Assembly: GCA_036346255.1 (NCBI GenBank)
Contig: CM070631.1
Coordinates: forward strand, 27,636,339 to 27,700,338
Source: Ampelocalamus luodianensis
Lineage: Eukaryota; Streptophyta; Magnoliopsida; Poales; Poaceae
Reading direction: 5' to 3'
Length of the DNA: 64,000 nucleotides
Part shown: in pieces, positions 47,480-58,221 of the stretch
Layout of the letters: the number at the start of each line of letters is the position of its first letter
How positions within the stretch are numbered: position 1 is the stretch's first letter
Position numbers and translations under genes: made by a program
Notes under the pieces: model-generated
What the model was told of the DNA's origin: nothing
Seen by the model: the letters and a program-made list of their open reading frames with translations, nothing else
Databases searched by the model: none

Positions 47480-47896
47480 ATTTATATATATTAGAGGATA
47501 TTGATATATATTATCATCTGATGTGATTCCTTTGTATCCTAAATCTAAAATTAATACTTCAAGTTGCTGAGTTGAGAAAGAGATGGTCAAATCCAAAGAA
47601 TTCCTTTTTTGAAGTTCAGTTTTTATCAGAGGGCAATATGAATATTATACCATGTTCTGTTAAAACACTCAAGGGATTATATGAATGATATATCGGGTGT
47701 AGAAGTAGGCCAACGCTTCTATTGGCAAATAGGAGGTTTCCAAATTCATGCCCAAGTACTCATCACTTCTTAGGTCGTAATTACTATCTTGCTAGGTTCG
47801 GTTCTCATAGCTGTTTAGAATCCACAAACCATCCCGACCGACGGTAAGGATTTCTTCGAATATGTGCTTGAGTTTATTCGGAACTTGAGCAAAACT
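47480..47896 (+). pseudogene. atpI: Nuclear plastid DNA (NUPT) with the 5' part of atpI
   Basis: From ATG at 47638 the sequence follows the plastid ATP synthase CF0 subunit a: MNIIPCSVKTLKGLY, then in another frame GQRFYWQIGGFQIHAQVLIT, VVITILLGSVLIA and FFEYVLEFIRNLSKT, stopping abruptly near 47896. The preceding ~150 bp look like the plastid rps2-atpI spacer. A 4-bp ATGA duplication near 47682 shifts the frame. Trp and Arg codons have become TAG by C-to-T or G-to-A changes, as expected of methylated nuclear DNA. It is a non-functional transfer of a few hundred bases. The left edge is an estimate. Confidence 0.85.
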
Positions 47897-48013
47897 ACTA
47901 AAAAAATGCTTAATTGCTTCCTAGATTTCTTGTCTTATTTGGATCACTTTCAGATCTGCTATTTAATTTTGGGAACTTCTTTATGCAGGTAGAGGATATA
48001 ATAGAAGCTATAG

Positions 48014-48018
48014 AAGAT
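48014..48018. repeat. Target-site duplication AAGAT, left
   Basis: Matches 49794-49798. Confidence 0.88.
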
Positions 48019-49793
48019 TGTAGGACCGAATAGGCGACTAGAGGGGGTTGAATAGGAGCACACTGAATTTTTCTCTTTGATCAGATTCATCACATACTTC
48101 ACTTCAATAGCTATGGAAGCTATGAAGATCAATATACTAGTAAAACAGAAGACTTGAACTGAATCCCCTTCAAACCCCCAAAAGAAACGACCACAAACAC
48201 AAGAAGACAGCCTGATGAACAGTACTAATGAACAGTACTCGAAGCTACAGTGCTCGGTGAACAGTACTCGTGTCTTGTACTCGAAGTGAATAGAACTCTA
48301 AAGAATAGTACTCGATGCTACAGTACTCGTAGCTACAGTGTCGTGCTACAGTACTCGTAGCTAGCACTCAAACTGAATAGAACTCGATGCTACAGTACTT
48401 GATAAAGAATAGAGCTCGAATGAGTAGTACTCGATGCTGCAGTACTCGTAGCTACAATACTCAGCACTACAGTACTCGTAGCTGGTACTCGAAATGAATA
48501 AGTGCTCAAAGAACAGTACTCGATGCTATAGTACTCGAAGTGAACAGTAAAATCAGTCAGAGGAACAGAATTTCAGCGCGATTTCAAAATAAAAAATTGA
48601 TCCAACTTTTGATCTACAACTCCAAACTTCATGAAACTTGAGACACACCTTCCTAAAGATGTTAGGAACCTATTCCATGCGACGATCGTGAAGATCGTTG
48701 CCAAAGTTCTTATCTTTTTCAGTTTGAACGAAGGGTGCTCCAAAACCGAGTCAAAAACGAAATATGATCTAAAGACTTGCTCGTGGGTGATTGATGATCA
48801 AGATGATCCTAGATGTGTTCCCACATGTCACAGCAAGCTAGATCAAGAAAGGAAATCAAGCAAAAACTCGCGGATCAAAGAAAGCCCCAAAATTATCAAA
48901 TAGAGAGGACATATAGCATGAACAGAAGAAAACTTTAGATTTCCATTCATTGAATCAAGAGCAAAATACAAAGAGATACGTCCCATATGCATGGACATTC
49001 GAACAAGGAAGATTACAAGCTCCTCAATCCATCCTCTCCCTCTCCAACTCAAGAACATAGCCCATACATGCTTGAGAAGGGAAGAATACACAGACTCTCA
49101 AGAAACCATCGAAGGGGACACAGAGGGAACACAACTTTGCCTCCACCAACAACTCTCAACCACTAAAGCCTAAAGACAAAGCAAACTCTAAAGCCTATTT
49201 TGACTAAAGGAAACCCTAAAATCCCTTGAAGTGTTCACTGTGGGCATGCAGCCCCTCCAACCTATTTATAGCCCACGGCTAACGGGTCTCCACCCCGTTA
49301 CGCCCGCTAAGTCCAACGGAGCCCGCTCCCGCTTGTGCAGCCTTGCGAAATTCCCGTTTCGCCCCTCCTGCACCTTCCGGGAAGCTTCCGCGCTCCTTGT
49401 CTCGCACGCCTCGCAACCACCTCGAGTCCACGTCGCCTTTGACACATCCCGACCGTTCTGACCTCAGCGCCACCTGCACCTAGTCCGGTCCACCGTGTCT
49501 TGCCACGACTCCACCCGATGTCTTGCAGTCACACAGACAAGAAACACATCAAATAGCACCGCTCGATACATGAAAGCGTAAATACCATCATACTTACAAT
49601 GACAAAATCCAAACTTGTCGAAAGATCAGAATATGCAACCTAATCCCGTACGACCAAGTTTGACCAAAGTCTGACCGAGCCCGATTGCGCCACGCAACAA
49701 CTCGACTCCGAACCACCCAAACCAAACTCGACTTATCTAAACCAATGTCAATTACTCATCTCACACATGGGATGACCTCCACATGGTCGCTCA
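48019..49793 (-). mobile_element. Solo Copia LTR, 1775 bp
   Basis: Begins TGTAGGACCGAATAGGCG and ends GGTCGCTCA on the + strand, flanked by AAGAT. It shares its first 40 bases and a block near 48640-48840 with the LTRs at 33223 and 43368, so it is a related family. There is no internal region or primer-binding site, so it is a recombination product. The TATA box is at 49263-49270 on the minus strand. Joining the flanks restores a continuous reading frame of the ATPase fragment, which confirms the boundaries. Confidence 0.9.
48205..48550. repeat. Degenerate short-repeat array in the solo LTR
   Basis: More than 15 variants of CTACAGTACTCG and GAACAGTACTCG follow one another. The position matches the U5-side GGTC[A/T]GACC cluster (about 43565-43665) of the other Copia family. 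Confidence 0.85.
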
Positions 49794-49798
49794 AAGAT
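49794..49798. repeat. Target-site duplication AAGAT, right
   Basis: Matches 48014-48018. Confidence 0.88.
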
Positions 49799-49867
49799 AT
49801 CGGATTTCAAGCAGAGATTCTCCCAGATTCTGATGTCCCTCATCCAAAGTCACATAGTACTACGTAA

Positions 49868-50259
49868 AATAGATGTCCTCAACTGCACAGAATATTTTTG
49901 TAGCACCTACATGCTTTTCGTTCATACATACTGATAGCATTCCAGATGTTCCTCTTCATATTTATTCCGCCTTTACTAAGTTCATGGCATGATGAGAATA
50001 ATTACCGAAGAACTTCATATTTATTCAGTACATCCTGTACGTAAGGTCCTGTATTTAGTGCATCAATCTTTACATATTTTGGAAAATGTGGCTTTGCATT
50101 ATGGATCTCAAAATTATGTATTTAGTTCACCTAAGTTGACTGAGTAAATATTGTGCATCCATATTTATTTTTCACATATGGAAGCATCGTACGCAGTCTT
50201 TTATGGCACAATGTAGCCCACTGTATGATTTTATCTCTATGTTTTGTGCTTCCCTGCAG
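49868..50259. other. Unassigned spacer between gene fragments
   Basis: AT-rich, intron-like. No feature recognised. Confidence 0.4.
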
Positions 50260-50598
50260 GAACTAAATCAGGGGAAACATAGAGTAAGCTGTCATTGTTT
50301 CCTTTTCATGTTTGACTTTTCAACTGTCAATACACAGCATGGCCCATGGGGTTATTGATTTAAGGAATTATTTGTGGATAGAACATGCAGCTGAAGGCAT
50401 TGCAGCATGAGCTTGCATGTACAAAAGCAGTGCTTAAAGTAAAGGCTTCAGAACTTGAGGTAAATTACCAGCGTGGCTTTACCGAGTGTCTGTTTGTAAC
50501 AGATAAAATAACATGTTTTTCTAAAGTTTTTCGTTGTGCACTGATTGCAGCAAAAGAATAAGACTGCTAAATGACCGAAGAAAAAAGTAAATTCACAG
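50260..50598 (+). pseudogene. Shugoshin-like exon fragments
   Basis: Three consecutive exon-like blocks with GT-AG borders: 50260-50283 (ELNQGKHR), 50391-50459 (LKALQHELACTKAVLKVKAS plus ELE) and 50551-50598 (QKNKTAK followed by an in-frame TGA, then PKKKVNS). The first two match the end of the N-terminal coiled coil of plant shugoshin (SGO1), which recruits PP2A to protect centromeric cohesin. Splicing phases agree. The stop and the absence of the rest make it a fragment. A further exon-like block is at 51387-51470. Identification is from memory of the family. Confidence 0.55.
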
Positions 50599-51386
50599 GT
50601 AGGCAGCAAAATTCTTAGATAAGATTATTCACCATGTTTACCCACGGGAATTTGAATTCTGAGATTGGTTGGTTTGTATAATGGAATTAGAATGACATAA
50701 AAGCTGTACCTTCCAAATTTGCACCAATTAAGGCTCATCAAATCGATAATAAAGTCACTGGTGCGAATGCACACCGTTTGGTTCAAACTCAATGTAAATT
50801 TCACTATTCTTTCTCTCTTTTTCCTTTCTTGGATTTTGAATCTGTTCTTAGCAATCATTCCGACTTTTGTACTTCAAAGTTCTGAATTATCCTATTTAGC
50901 ACAAAGCATTGTACATTTTTATTTTACCTTGAGCTAGCCACTTTTCAAATTTCCAATCATGGCTTGCGGTCAATTTCCTCATAACTTCTGTACCATCTAA
51001 TACTGGTCGTCAATAGCTACCACAAGATAAAACAAACAAGAGGTATTTTAAATCTGATTACTAATATTTGGGAGGCAACCACAACTGAGTTCTAGATTGC
51101 TTGATTGATCCAAGTGAATTTCTATTGATTCAGAACATCTGTAAGTAGATATAGATAGGTAATCAGACTTTACAGTATGATAGCAGCAGGACTCACTTCC
51201 TCCACGCCCTCTTGAAGAGGTATGCATACTTGTTCTTGATAAATGTAAGATTGAAAAATATTACCCTCTCAAGTATTTTCATTGATTTGTAAATCAACCC
51301 TAATCCTAATGCCACTGATTAACAATATATAGTCTAATTGTAGTGTAGTTTATCTTTATCTTGATTTTCTCTCTCTCGTGTGCAGG

Positions 51387-51470
51387 TTCGTGGAACCATA
51401 AGAAAGAATTTAAGAAACCCATGGATGAGCTATTTGCTAATTTTGTCATGCGCCCTCTTACAACTACATC
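51387..51470 (+). other. Exon-like block of unknown origin
   Basis: Between an acceptor GTGTGCAG and a donor-like CAGTAAGT lies an 84-bp block open in two frames. It may belong to the same captured gene as the shugoshin-like exons. No domain recognised. Confidence 0.3.
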
Positions 51471-51479
51471 AGTAAGTTC

Positions 51480-52450
51480 TGTGATCTTCGAATAAAATTT
51501 AGTTTATCTGATGGAAATTCCATGGTGATTGATGTTCCATCTTAGGTACTAATTTTTCTAATTTCTATAACGAGCATTTTATTTCATTTTTCTATTCATT
51601 ATGCTTACGTACTGCTGCTTTATACATGTTCTACATTTAAATTTATATGCCTATATACTATTAGTTTATCTATTATTTGTATTAGACTCATGTGGAGAGG
51701 GACAAGTAACTAAATATTAACTTATCTATGACATTACGTCTGGCGATGGTCCACATCAATACCTGACCAAAAAAACACACAAAATACCATCATCCGAACC
51801 GCCGCGCCATTTGGTGCGGGTTACCTTCTAGTTCCATTTATGTTCCATGCCTCTTGCTTAGCTTCGATTTTTTTTTTAAAAAAAATATTATTTTAAAAGA
51901 TAATTATAAAATTAAATAGTCGAAAAAACAATTACAAAACTGTTATTTCAAATTGGGACAGGGACTCTGTCGCCAAATAGAACAATAGGGAGGTTCATGT
52001 CATCATTTCAATCGGCGACAGGAACACTGTCCTCCCTTATAATATAGTACTATTTTTAGGAATTTCTAAATATAGCAAATAAGTTCAAAAAATTACAATT
52101 TTTTTTGTGGAGCCTCCCAACATAGTGTACTTGCTTGTGTAAAAAAAAAATTCATAATTTTATCCATTTTGAATGTTTCTCCAAAATTTATTTAAATATA
52201 TTGTTTGTAGGAATTTCTAAATATATAAAATGAGCTCTAAAAATTATGATTTTTTTAAGGCTCCTTACATAGTGGACTTGATTGTGTAAGTTTTGTAAAA
52301 TTTTATATGTTCTGAAATTATCTAAAAAATTAAGGGTTTAGGTCTCGAAAATTAGGATTTTAGGTTTCAAAAATTGTAAGTTTTACAAAAAAAACCCCAT
52401 CGGGCCATTCCCCACTCCCCAGTCCCCACTACACAGCCGCCCAAACCCTT
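51480..52450. other. AT-rich spacer with an imperfect inverted repeat and a tandem duplication
   Basis: Around 51956-52037, GGGACAGGGACTCTGTCGCC is followed by the imperfect complement of GGACAGTGTTCCTGTCGCC. Then at about 52051-52205 and 52206-52340 a block with GGAATTTCTAAATATA and ACATAGTG[T/G]ACTTG is duplicated. No gene. Confidence 0.5.
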
Positions 52451-52846
52451 CATCTCACCAGCCGCCAGCCATGAAGAAGAAGAAGGCGGTGGCAGCGGTG
52501 GCACCTGTGGCCAAGAAGGGCGAATCCGATATAACCATCGGCCGCCGGCCACGGAGCGCTAACCGCGACGGTGATGGGAGAGCTGATGGTCGACCTCATT
52601 AGCTGACTCCTCGACACCGTCCTTGGCAACATCATGTCCCTCCTCTCGACCAAGGACGTCGCCCACACCCAGACCCTATCCGCCCGGTGGTGGCCCCTCT
52701 GGCGCTCCGACCCTTTCAACCTCGAGGCCGACCGCGGCCCGTGCCGCCAGGCCCTCAAGCGTGTCGTCCTCATCTCCGAGATCCTCTCCGGCCACCTTGG
52801 CCCCCCAGCAACTGCTACGCCAATATTGAGGGTTTGTTCCACACCC

Positions 52847-52861
52847 AAACCCTCACCAACC
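52847..52861. repeat. SINE target-site duplication, left
   Basis: AAACCCTCACCAACC, identical to 53177-53191. Confidence 0.85.
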
Positions 52862-53176
52862 GAGGACCGAGCTTTGCTCGGTTGGTTGCTTCGCCAGGCA
52901 TGCGAGCAACCCGCTTGGGCTGGAGCCCTGGTTGCCTTACCTAGCCATTTCGGTGGCTTTAGAGCCATTCAGGTGGTTTTCAAATAGTACACACACATGG
53001 GTGCATTCAGTCGTCACAACGCGTGCCTGCGATACGTGGGGTTTAAGCCCCCACTCTCTAGATTAGGCGTGTGTTGAGAATGCACCCACGTGTGTGTGGG
53101 GGGTGGGTGGGTGTGGGTGAGTGGTGTGTGTGTAGAGTGTGTGGATGCGTGTATGCGTCCGGTGTGTACTCTAAAA
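52862..53176 (+). mobile_element. SINE, about 315 bp
   Basis: The insert is bracketed by perfect 15-bp duplications and ends GTACTCT followed by A residues. The 5' part (GAGCTTTGCTCGGTTGG, then GCTGGAGCCCTGG) resembles pol III A and B boxes of a tRNA-derived SINE, and the 3' part is GT-rich. Removing it restores the F-box gene order. The family name is not known to me. Confidence 0.7.
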
Positions 53177-53191
53177 AAACCCTCACCAACC
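53177..53191. repeat. SINE target-site duplication, right
   Basis: Identical to 52847-52861. Confidence 0.85.
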
Positions 53192-53639
53192 TCGAGGAGC
53201 TAGATTTCAGCTACAGGTATCATGACTCACCGTCTGTGATGCGGTACTCGCTGCCTCCATCCGCACTCCGCTTCGCGCCCACCCTCCACGTGTCCAAGAT
53301 CGGCTTCTGGCATTTCCCCAACGAGATCACACTGTCACTGAATTTTCCCCTCCTTTAGCAGCTCACCCTGCGGGGCGTCACCATCTTGGAGGACGCCCTA
53401 CACGGCGTGATCTCTGGCTGTCCTGTCTGGAGAGCCTTTTGCTGTGGAGTATTCTTGGCGTGGGTCGTCTCTGCATTAGCTCGCCAACTCTTATCGCCTG
53501 TTTGGTAGAGCCTCAGATTCTATTTTTTAGTTCCTGCTTCTGATTCTCTAAGAATCTACTCCTTGAGAATCTGGAGCCTGTTAATAGGAGGTTGGTTCTC
53601 AAAACCCTGGAAGAGAGGATCGGTGGCAAAAAGACCATA

Positions 53640-55329
53640 CTATCCTTGGTTTTAAAAACTCAAGTCTATTTGTATCAACGGTACTACTCATATTTTGAAT
53701 TTTGTACACGGTATTTGGAAATATCTTTACAAGGTAGCCGAGCTCGGATTCAATAACAAAATAGTATCAAACTGAAAGCCGCAATTACAACCACAATGAC
53801 AACAAATTTATTGCCTTTATTGCATTCTATGAAGATCATTACACATAATTTTTCCTATACATCACTACTCAATCATTGAAGTTACAACAAGAATCTGAAC
53901 CGAACTGCACGTGTTCATATACTCTGTCCACTCATCTACAACAATTCAATGTGGGCATCCTCTTTTCTTTCTTCTTCATGTTCATGGCCTTTTATACAAG
54001 TTTCCTCTGTGGCCTGTTGTACACCAATTTACACAGAAATCATAACTCTATTTGAAATCATTCATCTGGTTCATGTACAAAAAGGAGCATGCATTTGCTA
54101 GGCATCATCCAAAACACACTAATGTTCTTATCTAATTGAACTTCAAGCAAACACTATCATTTGAGAAGCATCGGGCAAACTCATGTACAAGCAGTAACAA
54201 AACACAATGCAAGGTAATGAAACATGCATGACAAACAGACCTTGTTGTACACTACTATCATGTTATGAGCTACACATATGAACTGATGGTAAAAAAATCT
54301 AATTGATTTGTACATAAGTTTCAAGCTTTCTAGATTGCTGAACACAACAAGATCTCGATTACGCAATAGGACATGGTTAAGTTGCCTCATAAACCCTATA
54401 TGTGCCTAGCAAGTAGATACTATGCCAGATCAAGGAGGGAAATAGAGAAAGAAGCTATAGATCAAAAGCCTAAACAGTTGCTATGAACACTAGAAAAGTA
54501 GAGGATTTTTAGCATGATCAACTGATATCTAAGCCTCTAGAAAATACAATCACATGAAGCCTTGCAAGGATTGAATTTTATGGCATCCATGAATTACCAA
54601 AGTACAAGCTCAAACATATACTCATCAACTAAATTCATGTACAAGGGATATGCAAAAATTTGTTCATGAACCATATGACATGAACCACACAAATAGGACC
54701 TAGTCCTACACACTTGATAAAAATAGTGAGCATGATATTAGCACGACTACTGCCGAGAAGGAGGAAAGAAAAGAGGCTTTTGTCCATGCGGTTGCTAATG
54801 GGGTTGAAACCCTAATCATGAATAGAGCGCATGGGAGTGCGGCATATGGGCTGGTGCATGCAAATGTTGCAGTGCAAAACAAAGCAAGAATCCGAATCAA
54901 AAGGGAGTCCTTCTCCGACATGTTTCCAAGAGACAAAACAAAATCACCTCAAATTAAAAGGCAAAGAATTAGGGATAATCTGTTCGGATTGGAATCAGTA
55001 CATGGGAACCTTTCTCTATGTGAGTTCCTTTCCTTGTGTGCCTTAGGTTGGGGGCCACCCACCATTGAAAAGAAGACAGCGCATCAGAAGATATGAAGGA
55101 ACCTGGAATATAGATTGGTTCGGTTTGGATTCCAATATACGAATATAGTTCTTGTTGGGCTGTCCGAAAATTGCATGTAATTTCATATTTTGCAAAGAAT
55201 CCGAATAGGATACTAGATTGATTGAGTTGGTTTTGAATACTATTCACCTGTACTGTTCACTCATGGTACATTTCAAAAATAGGAGAGTTTGAGTTTGTGC
55301 GTTTAGGAGATTGAGTTAGTATTGGACAC
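53640..55329. other. Interior of the PIF-like element, no gene seen
   Basis: AT-rich, with only short frames on both strands (54706-54936 and 54818-55096 overlap each other). No domain recognised. Confidence 0.4.
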
Positions 55330-56424
55330 TATTCACACATATTGTTCACACGATTACTGTTCACCCAAAAGCGGTTTTGCTTGCGTGGGAGGTTATTTAA
55401 ACCCCATGGTCGCACCATGTAAAGGAGACAATAATGTGGTCTGGGATCCCGATCTTTCGATGAGGATGATACAGCTTGATTGGTGGAAGCTGACTCTCAC
55501 GATCCAGGCTACAACCGTGCGATGACCGTTGCACCCACAATCGCTGAACCAACTTCACGATTTGTTATCGACCTTGCCGGCGGCGAGATCGACCTGACCA
55601 CGAAGGTCTTTTCCTGCATGCAATCAAGAATCAAGCAAGAAAAATAGATAAAGAAACGAACTTGCTGAATAGGAATTGAAGAACAAAGACTGATGTATTG
55701 GACGATTTAAGGTTCCGTTGACAAAGCTGGGTTGTACTAGCCGCACAAGCCAACGATGTTGTTTCTAGCCTAGGCTGAAATCAATCTAACAAAACCCAAG
55801 AAACTAAGGACGAAACCCTAGCCTTATATAGGCACCTTAAGGGTGCGGCCAACTCACACATGGCCTAATGCCATCTCTATCTCTAACTCATGCTTACCAT
55901 GCAAAATATTATTTTCTAAAACAGTTAAGGAAATATCACAAACGACTCAAAAGATAACATCCAACTCAAAAGATAACAACCGACTCAAGTCCTTGATGAA
56001 GTCCGGGAGGTCCTGGAGGAGGTCCTGAGAGGTCCTAAAAGAGGTCCTGAAGGAGGTCCTGTGAGTTCCTTGAGGAGGTCCTGAGAGGTCCTCGAGGATT
56101 TCATGGAGGAGGTCCTAAGAGGTCCTCGGGAGGACGTGGATCCCCTGGGGTTGTCGTGGATGGCAAGGATCTCCTAGGGTGGTCGTGGATGGCGCGGATG
56201 TCCTGGAGGAGGTCGTGGATGGCGCGGATCTCCTGGGGGAGGTTGTGGACGGTGCGGATCTCCTAGAGGTGGTCGTGGACGGCGAGGATCTCCTGGAGGA
56301 CCTCCTTTGCGGGGAAAGTGGTCCAGGGAGCGGTCGTGGAAGCAGTAGGGATGGTTGTATCCAAACCTCTGGGACATCAGAAGCAGTAGGGATGGTTGTA
56401 TCCATAAGGGTCATGTCCTCATCA
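55330..56424 (-). mobile_element. LTR fragment, probably Gypsy-type, inside the PIF-like element
   Basis: At 56425-56438 the minus strand has a polypurine tract AAGGAGGGGAGGA followed by TGATGAGGACATG, a typical 3' LTR start. Further along is TATATAA near 55825-55840 on the minus strand. The lower end is uncertain. No internal coding region remains. Confidence 0.5.
55990..56330. repeat. Short tandem repeats of GAGGTCCT and GTCGTGGATGGCG units
   Basis: Eight or more GAGGTCCT-type units (56005-56135) are followed by five units of about 33 bp built on GTCGTGGA[T/C]GGCG and GATCTCCT (56150-56315). Long Pro/Arg or Asp/Val-rich frames here are only repeat translations. Confidence 0.8.
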
Positions 56425-56469
56425 TCCTCCCCTCCTTGAAAACAAAGCCGTCATCGGCTTTCGATAAGC

Positions 56470-57170
56470 TAAAAATAGGGTAACAAAGAAGCCCAAGTGT
56501 ATGCATGGTATATGTATATGTCATCTGTTTTAACGGTTCTTCGTTGTTGTACAATTAATGTTATAAAACAGCAGCGATCATAATAGCTCATTGTATTATT
56601 ACCCCAAGAATAAGCGTATATATTAATGATCAAAACAAAAATTTCACATAGCAATTATTGCAACTAGTTTTTCACACAGAAACGGATCTGTATGGCAGAG
56701 GAGGATGTCGTGGCTAGCGAGGAAGGGGATCAGGCGCCAGTGGGAGTGCGCTCTTTAGCTTGGAAGCGGCTGTGGCTATTGGGGGGAGGAACGAACGGGG
56801 ATGTTGCCGAGGAAGATGCGGTCATTGATGCTCGCCATCGTCACCGAGGAAGAGGAAGAGGCCGACGACGCACTTTGGGTTTGGGGGAACCGGCGCCATA
56901 CCATGTTGGAAGGACCGGAGGAGGTGCACACAAGATGTAGGCCTCTGTAGCTACTCATCGCCGGTCACCTCCATCGCTGCCGCATGATCGTCTCCTCCGG
57001 TCATCGTCATCACCTCCAGATGCGCTGTGCATGAGGAGTTGCATGGAGAGGTGCATGTCTGCGCTCGAGGTGGGGAGCGGGTGAGGGGGTAAGTGAATGG
57101 CAATTGCGGGTGATTACTGGCAACTTCAAGGGGCACTTTCGGTTTGGGTGGGCTGACTCCCCACAAGAAT
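56470..57170. other. Interior of the PIF-like element, right part, no gene seen
   Basis: AT-rich to 56690, then GC-rich. Frames at 56692-57166 overlap on both strands without a domain. Confidence 0.4.
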
Positions 57171-57764
57171 CTACCCCAAGGTTGCTCCGCGCCGCTAGTT
57201 CATTTTCTGCTTTGCTCCGAGAATCTATTTTTTGGGAGCTGGATGTGTTTGGCTCAACTCCGCTAGCTCCCACCGAGAAGTTGAGATCCAGAGCTGTACC
57301 AAATAGGCCCTTAGGAGCATCGGCTTCCATGCTATTAGTTGGTCCAAACAAGAGCTGGTCATCGAGGACGCCCCTCGCCTTGAAAGATTGCTACCATTTT
57401 GTTTAGTCGGTGGTTCGGATGCCATCCAGGTAATCGGGGCACCTAAACTGGAGATATTGGGCTTGCTGTCATCTGACATCTCCAAACTAAAGATTGGAAC
57501 CGTAGTTTTCCAAGTAGCATCTAATAGAAGTTTAATCCGAGTATAGTGGGCTTGTCGGATCCTAGTTTATTTTGTTTGTGTGGCTGAGTTCTAGCACTAT
57601 ATAAGCAAGAGACTTGTAGTCTAATGTAAGAGAGAAAGAGAGAAAAAAGCAATGCCTGCAGTAGGGACCAAAAAACATCTCGTGTTGTTTCTTTCGTTTG
57701 TTAGTTCTCGTGCTTGATTTTTGCTATCGTACGTGTGTCCTAATCATGGTTAAAAGCTCACAAT

Positions 57765-57776
57765 TGGCATTAGAGC
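57765..57776 (+). other. Primer-binding site of the Copia relic (one mismatch)
   Basis: TGGCATTAGAGC against TGGTATCAGAGC, two bases after the LTR end. Confidence 0.65.
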
Positions 57777-58216
57777 TATGGCGAAGGACGGGGAACCAAG
57801 CGGTTTAAAGGAAAGTTTTGTTTCGCTGCAATATCCGATGCTCACCAAGAGCAATTATTTGGTATAGGCTATGAAGATGAATGTCTATTTGAAGGCGCAG
57901 GGTGTGTGGGATGTGATCAAATCAAAGGCGGCGGTCGACATGCGTAGGGATCAGATGGCGCTAGCGGCCATCTATCGGGGCATCAGCGAGGACACCCTCC
58001 TCTTGCTTGTCGAGAAGGAGACGGTGAAGGAGGTTTGGGAGACGCTTAAGACCATGCACATGAGCACGAAGCGTGTCATGGAAGCATGAATTCAAACCCT
58101 CAAGTCTGAGTTCGAGGAGCTATGGATGAAGGAAGCGGAGTTAGTCGACGACTTCACTGTGCGGTTGACAACAGTGGTCAACAAGATCCGTTCTCTTGGT
58201 GAGAAGATGGAGGAGA

Positions 58217-58221
58217 CATAC
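58217..58221. repeat. Target-site duplication CATAC, left
   Basis: Matches 60843-60847. Confidence 0.9.

Larger units (their letters stand above)
47989..49867 (+). pseudogene. Heavy-metal (Cu) P1B-ATPase exon fragment, split by a solo LTR
   Basis: After an intron-like stretch ending TTATGCAG, 47989-48018 encodes VEDIIEAIED. After the solo LTR and its duplicated AAGAT, 49799 onward encodes IGFQAEILPDSDVPHPKS. This is the end of the first heavy-metal-binding (HMA) domain of a RAN1/HMA9-type copper ATPase, at the usual start of its second exon. Similarity stops near 49853 and a stop follows at 49867. No metal-binding CxxC and no ATPase core are present. It is a single captured or leftover exon fragment. 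Confidence 0.75.
53494..57310. mobile_element. PIF/Harbinger-like non-autonomous transposon, 3817 bp
   Basis: The ends are imperfect inverted repeats (TCGCCTGTTTGGTAGAGC against the complement GGGCCTATTTGGTACAGC), flanked by TTA (53491-53493 and 57311-57313). Removing it joins CCAACTC-TTAGGAGC, which restores the F-box reading frame, so the boundaries are secure. No transposase frame is present. The interior holds an LTR fragment and unassigned sequence. A hAT origin is possible, but a 3-bp TTA duplication favours PIF/Harbinger. Confidence 0.7.

Noticed and set aside
52450..52968. 172-codon minus-strand frame
   Set aside because: Antisense shadow of the F-box segment, which has clear family motifs on the + strand.
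56115..56439. Pro/Ser-rich minus frame and Val/Asp-rich plus frame
   Set aside because: Direct translation of a short tandem repeat within a transposon.
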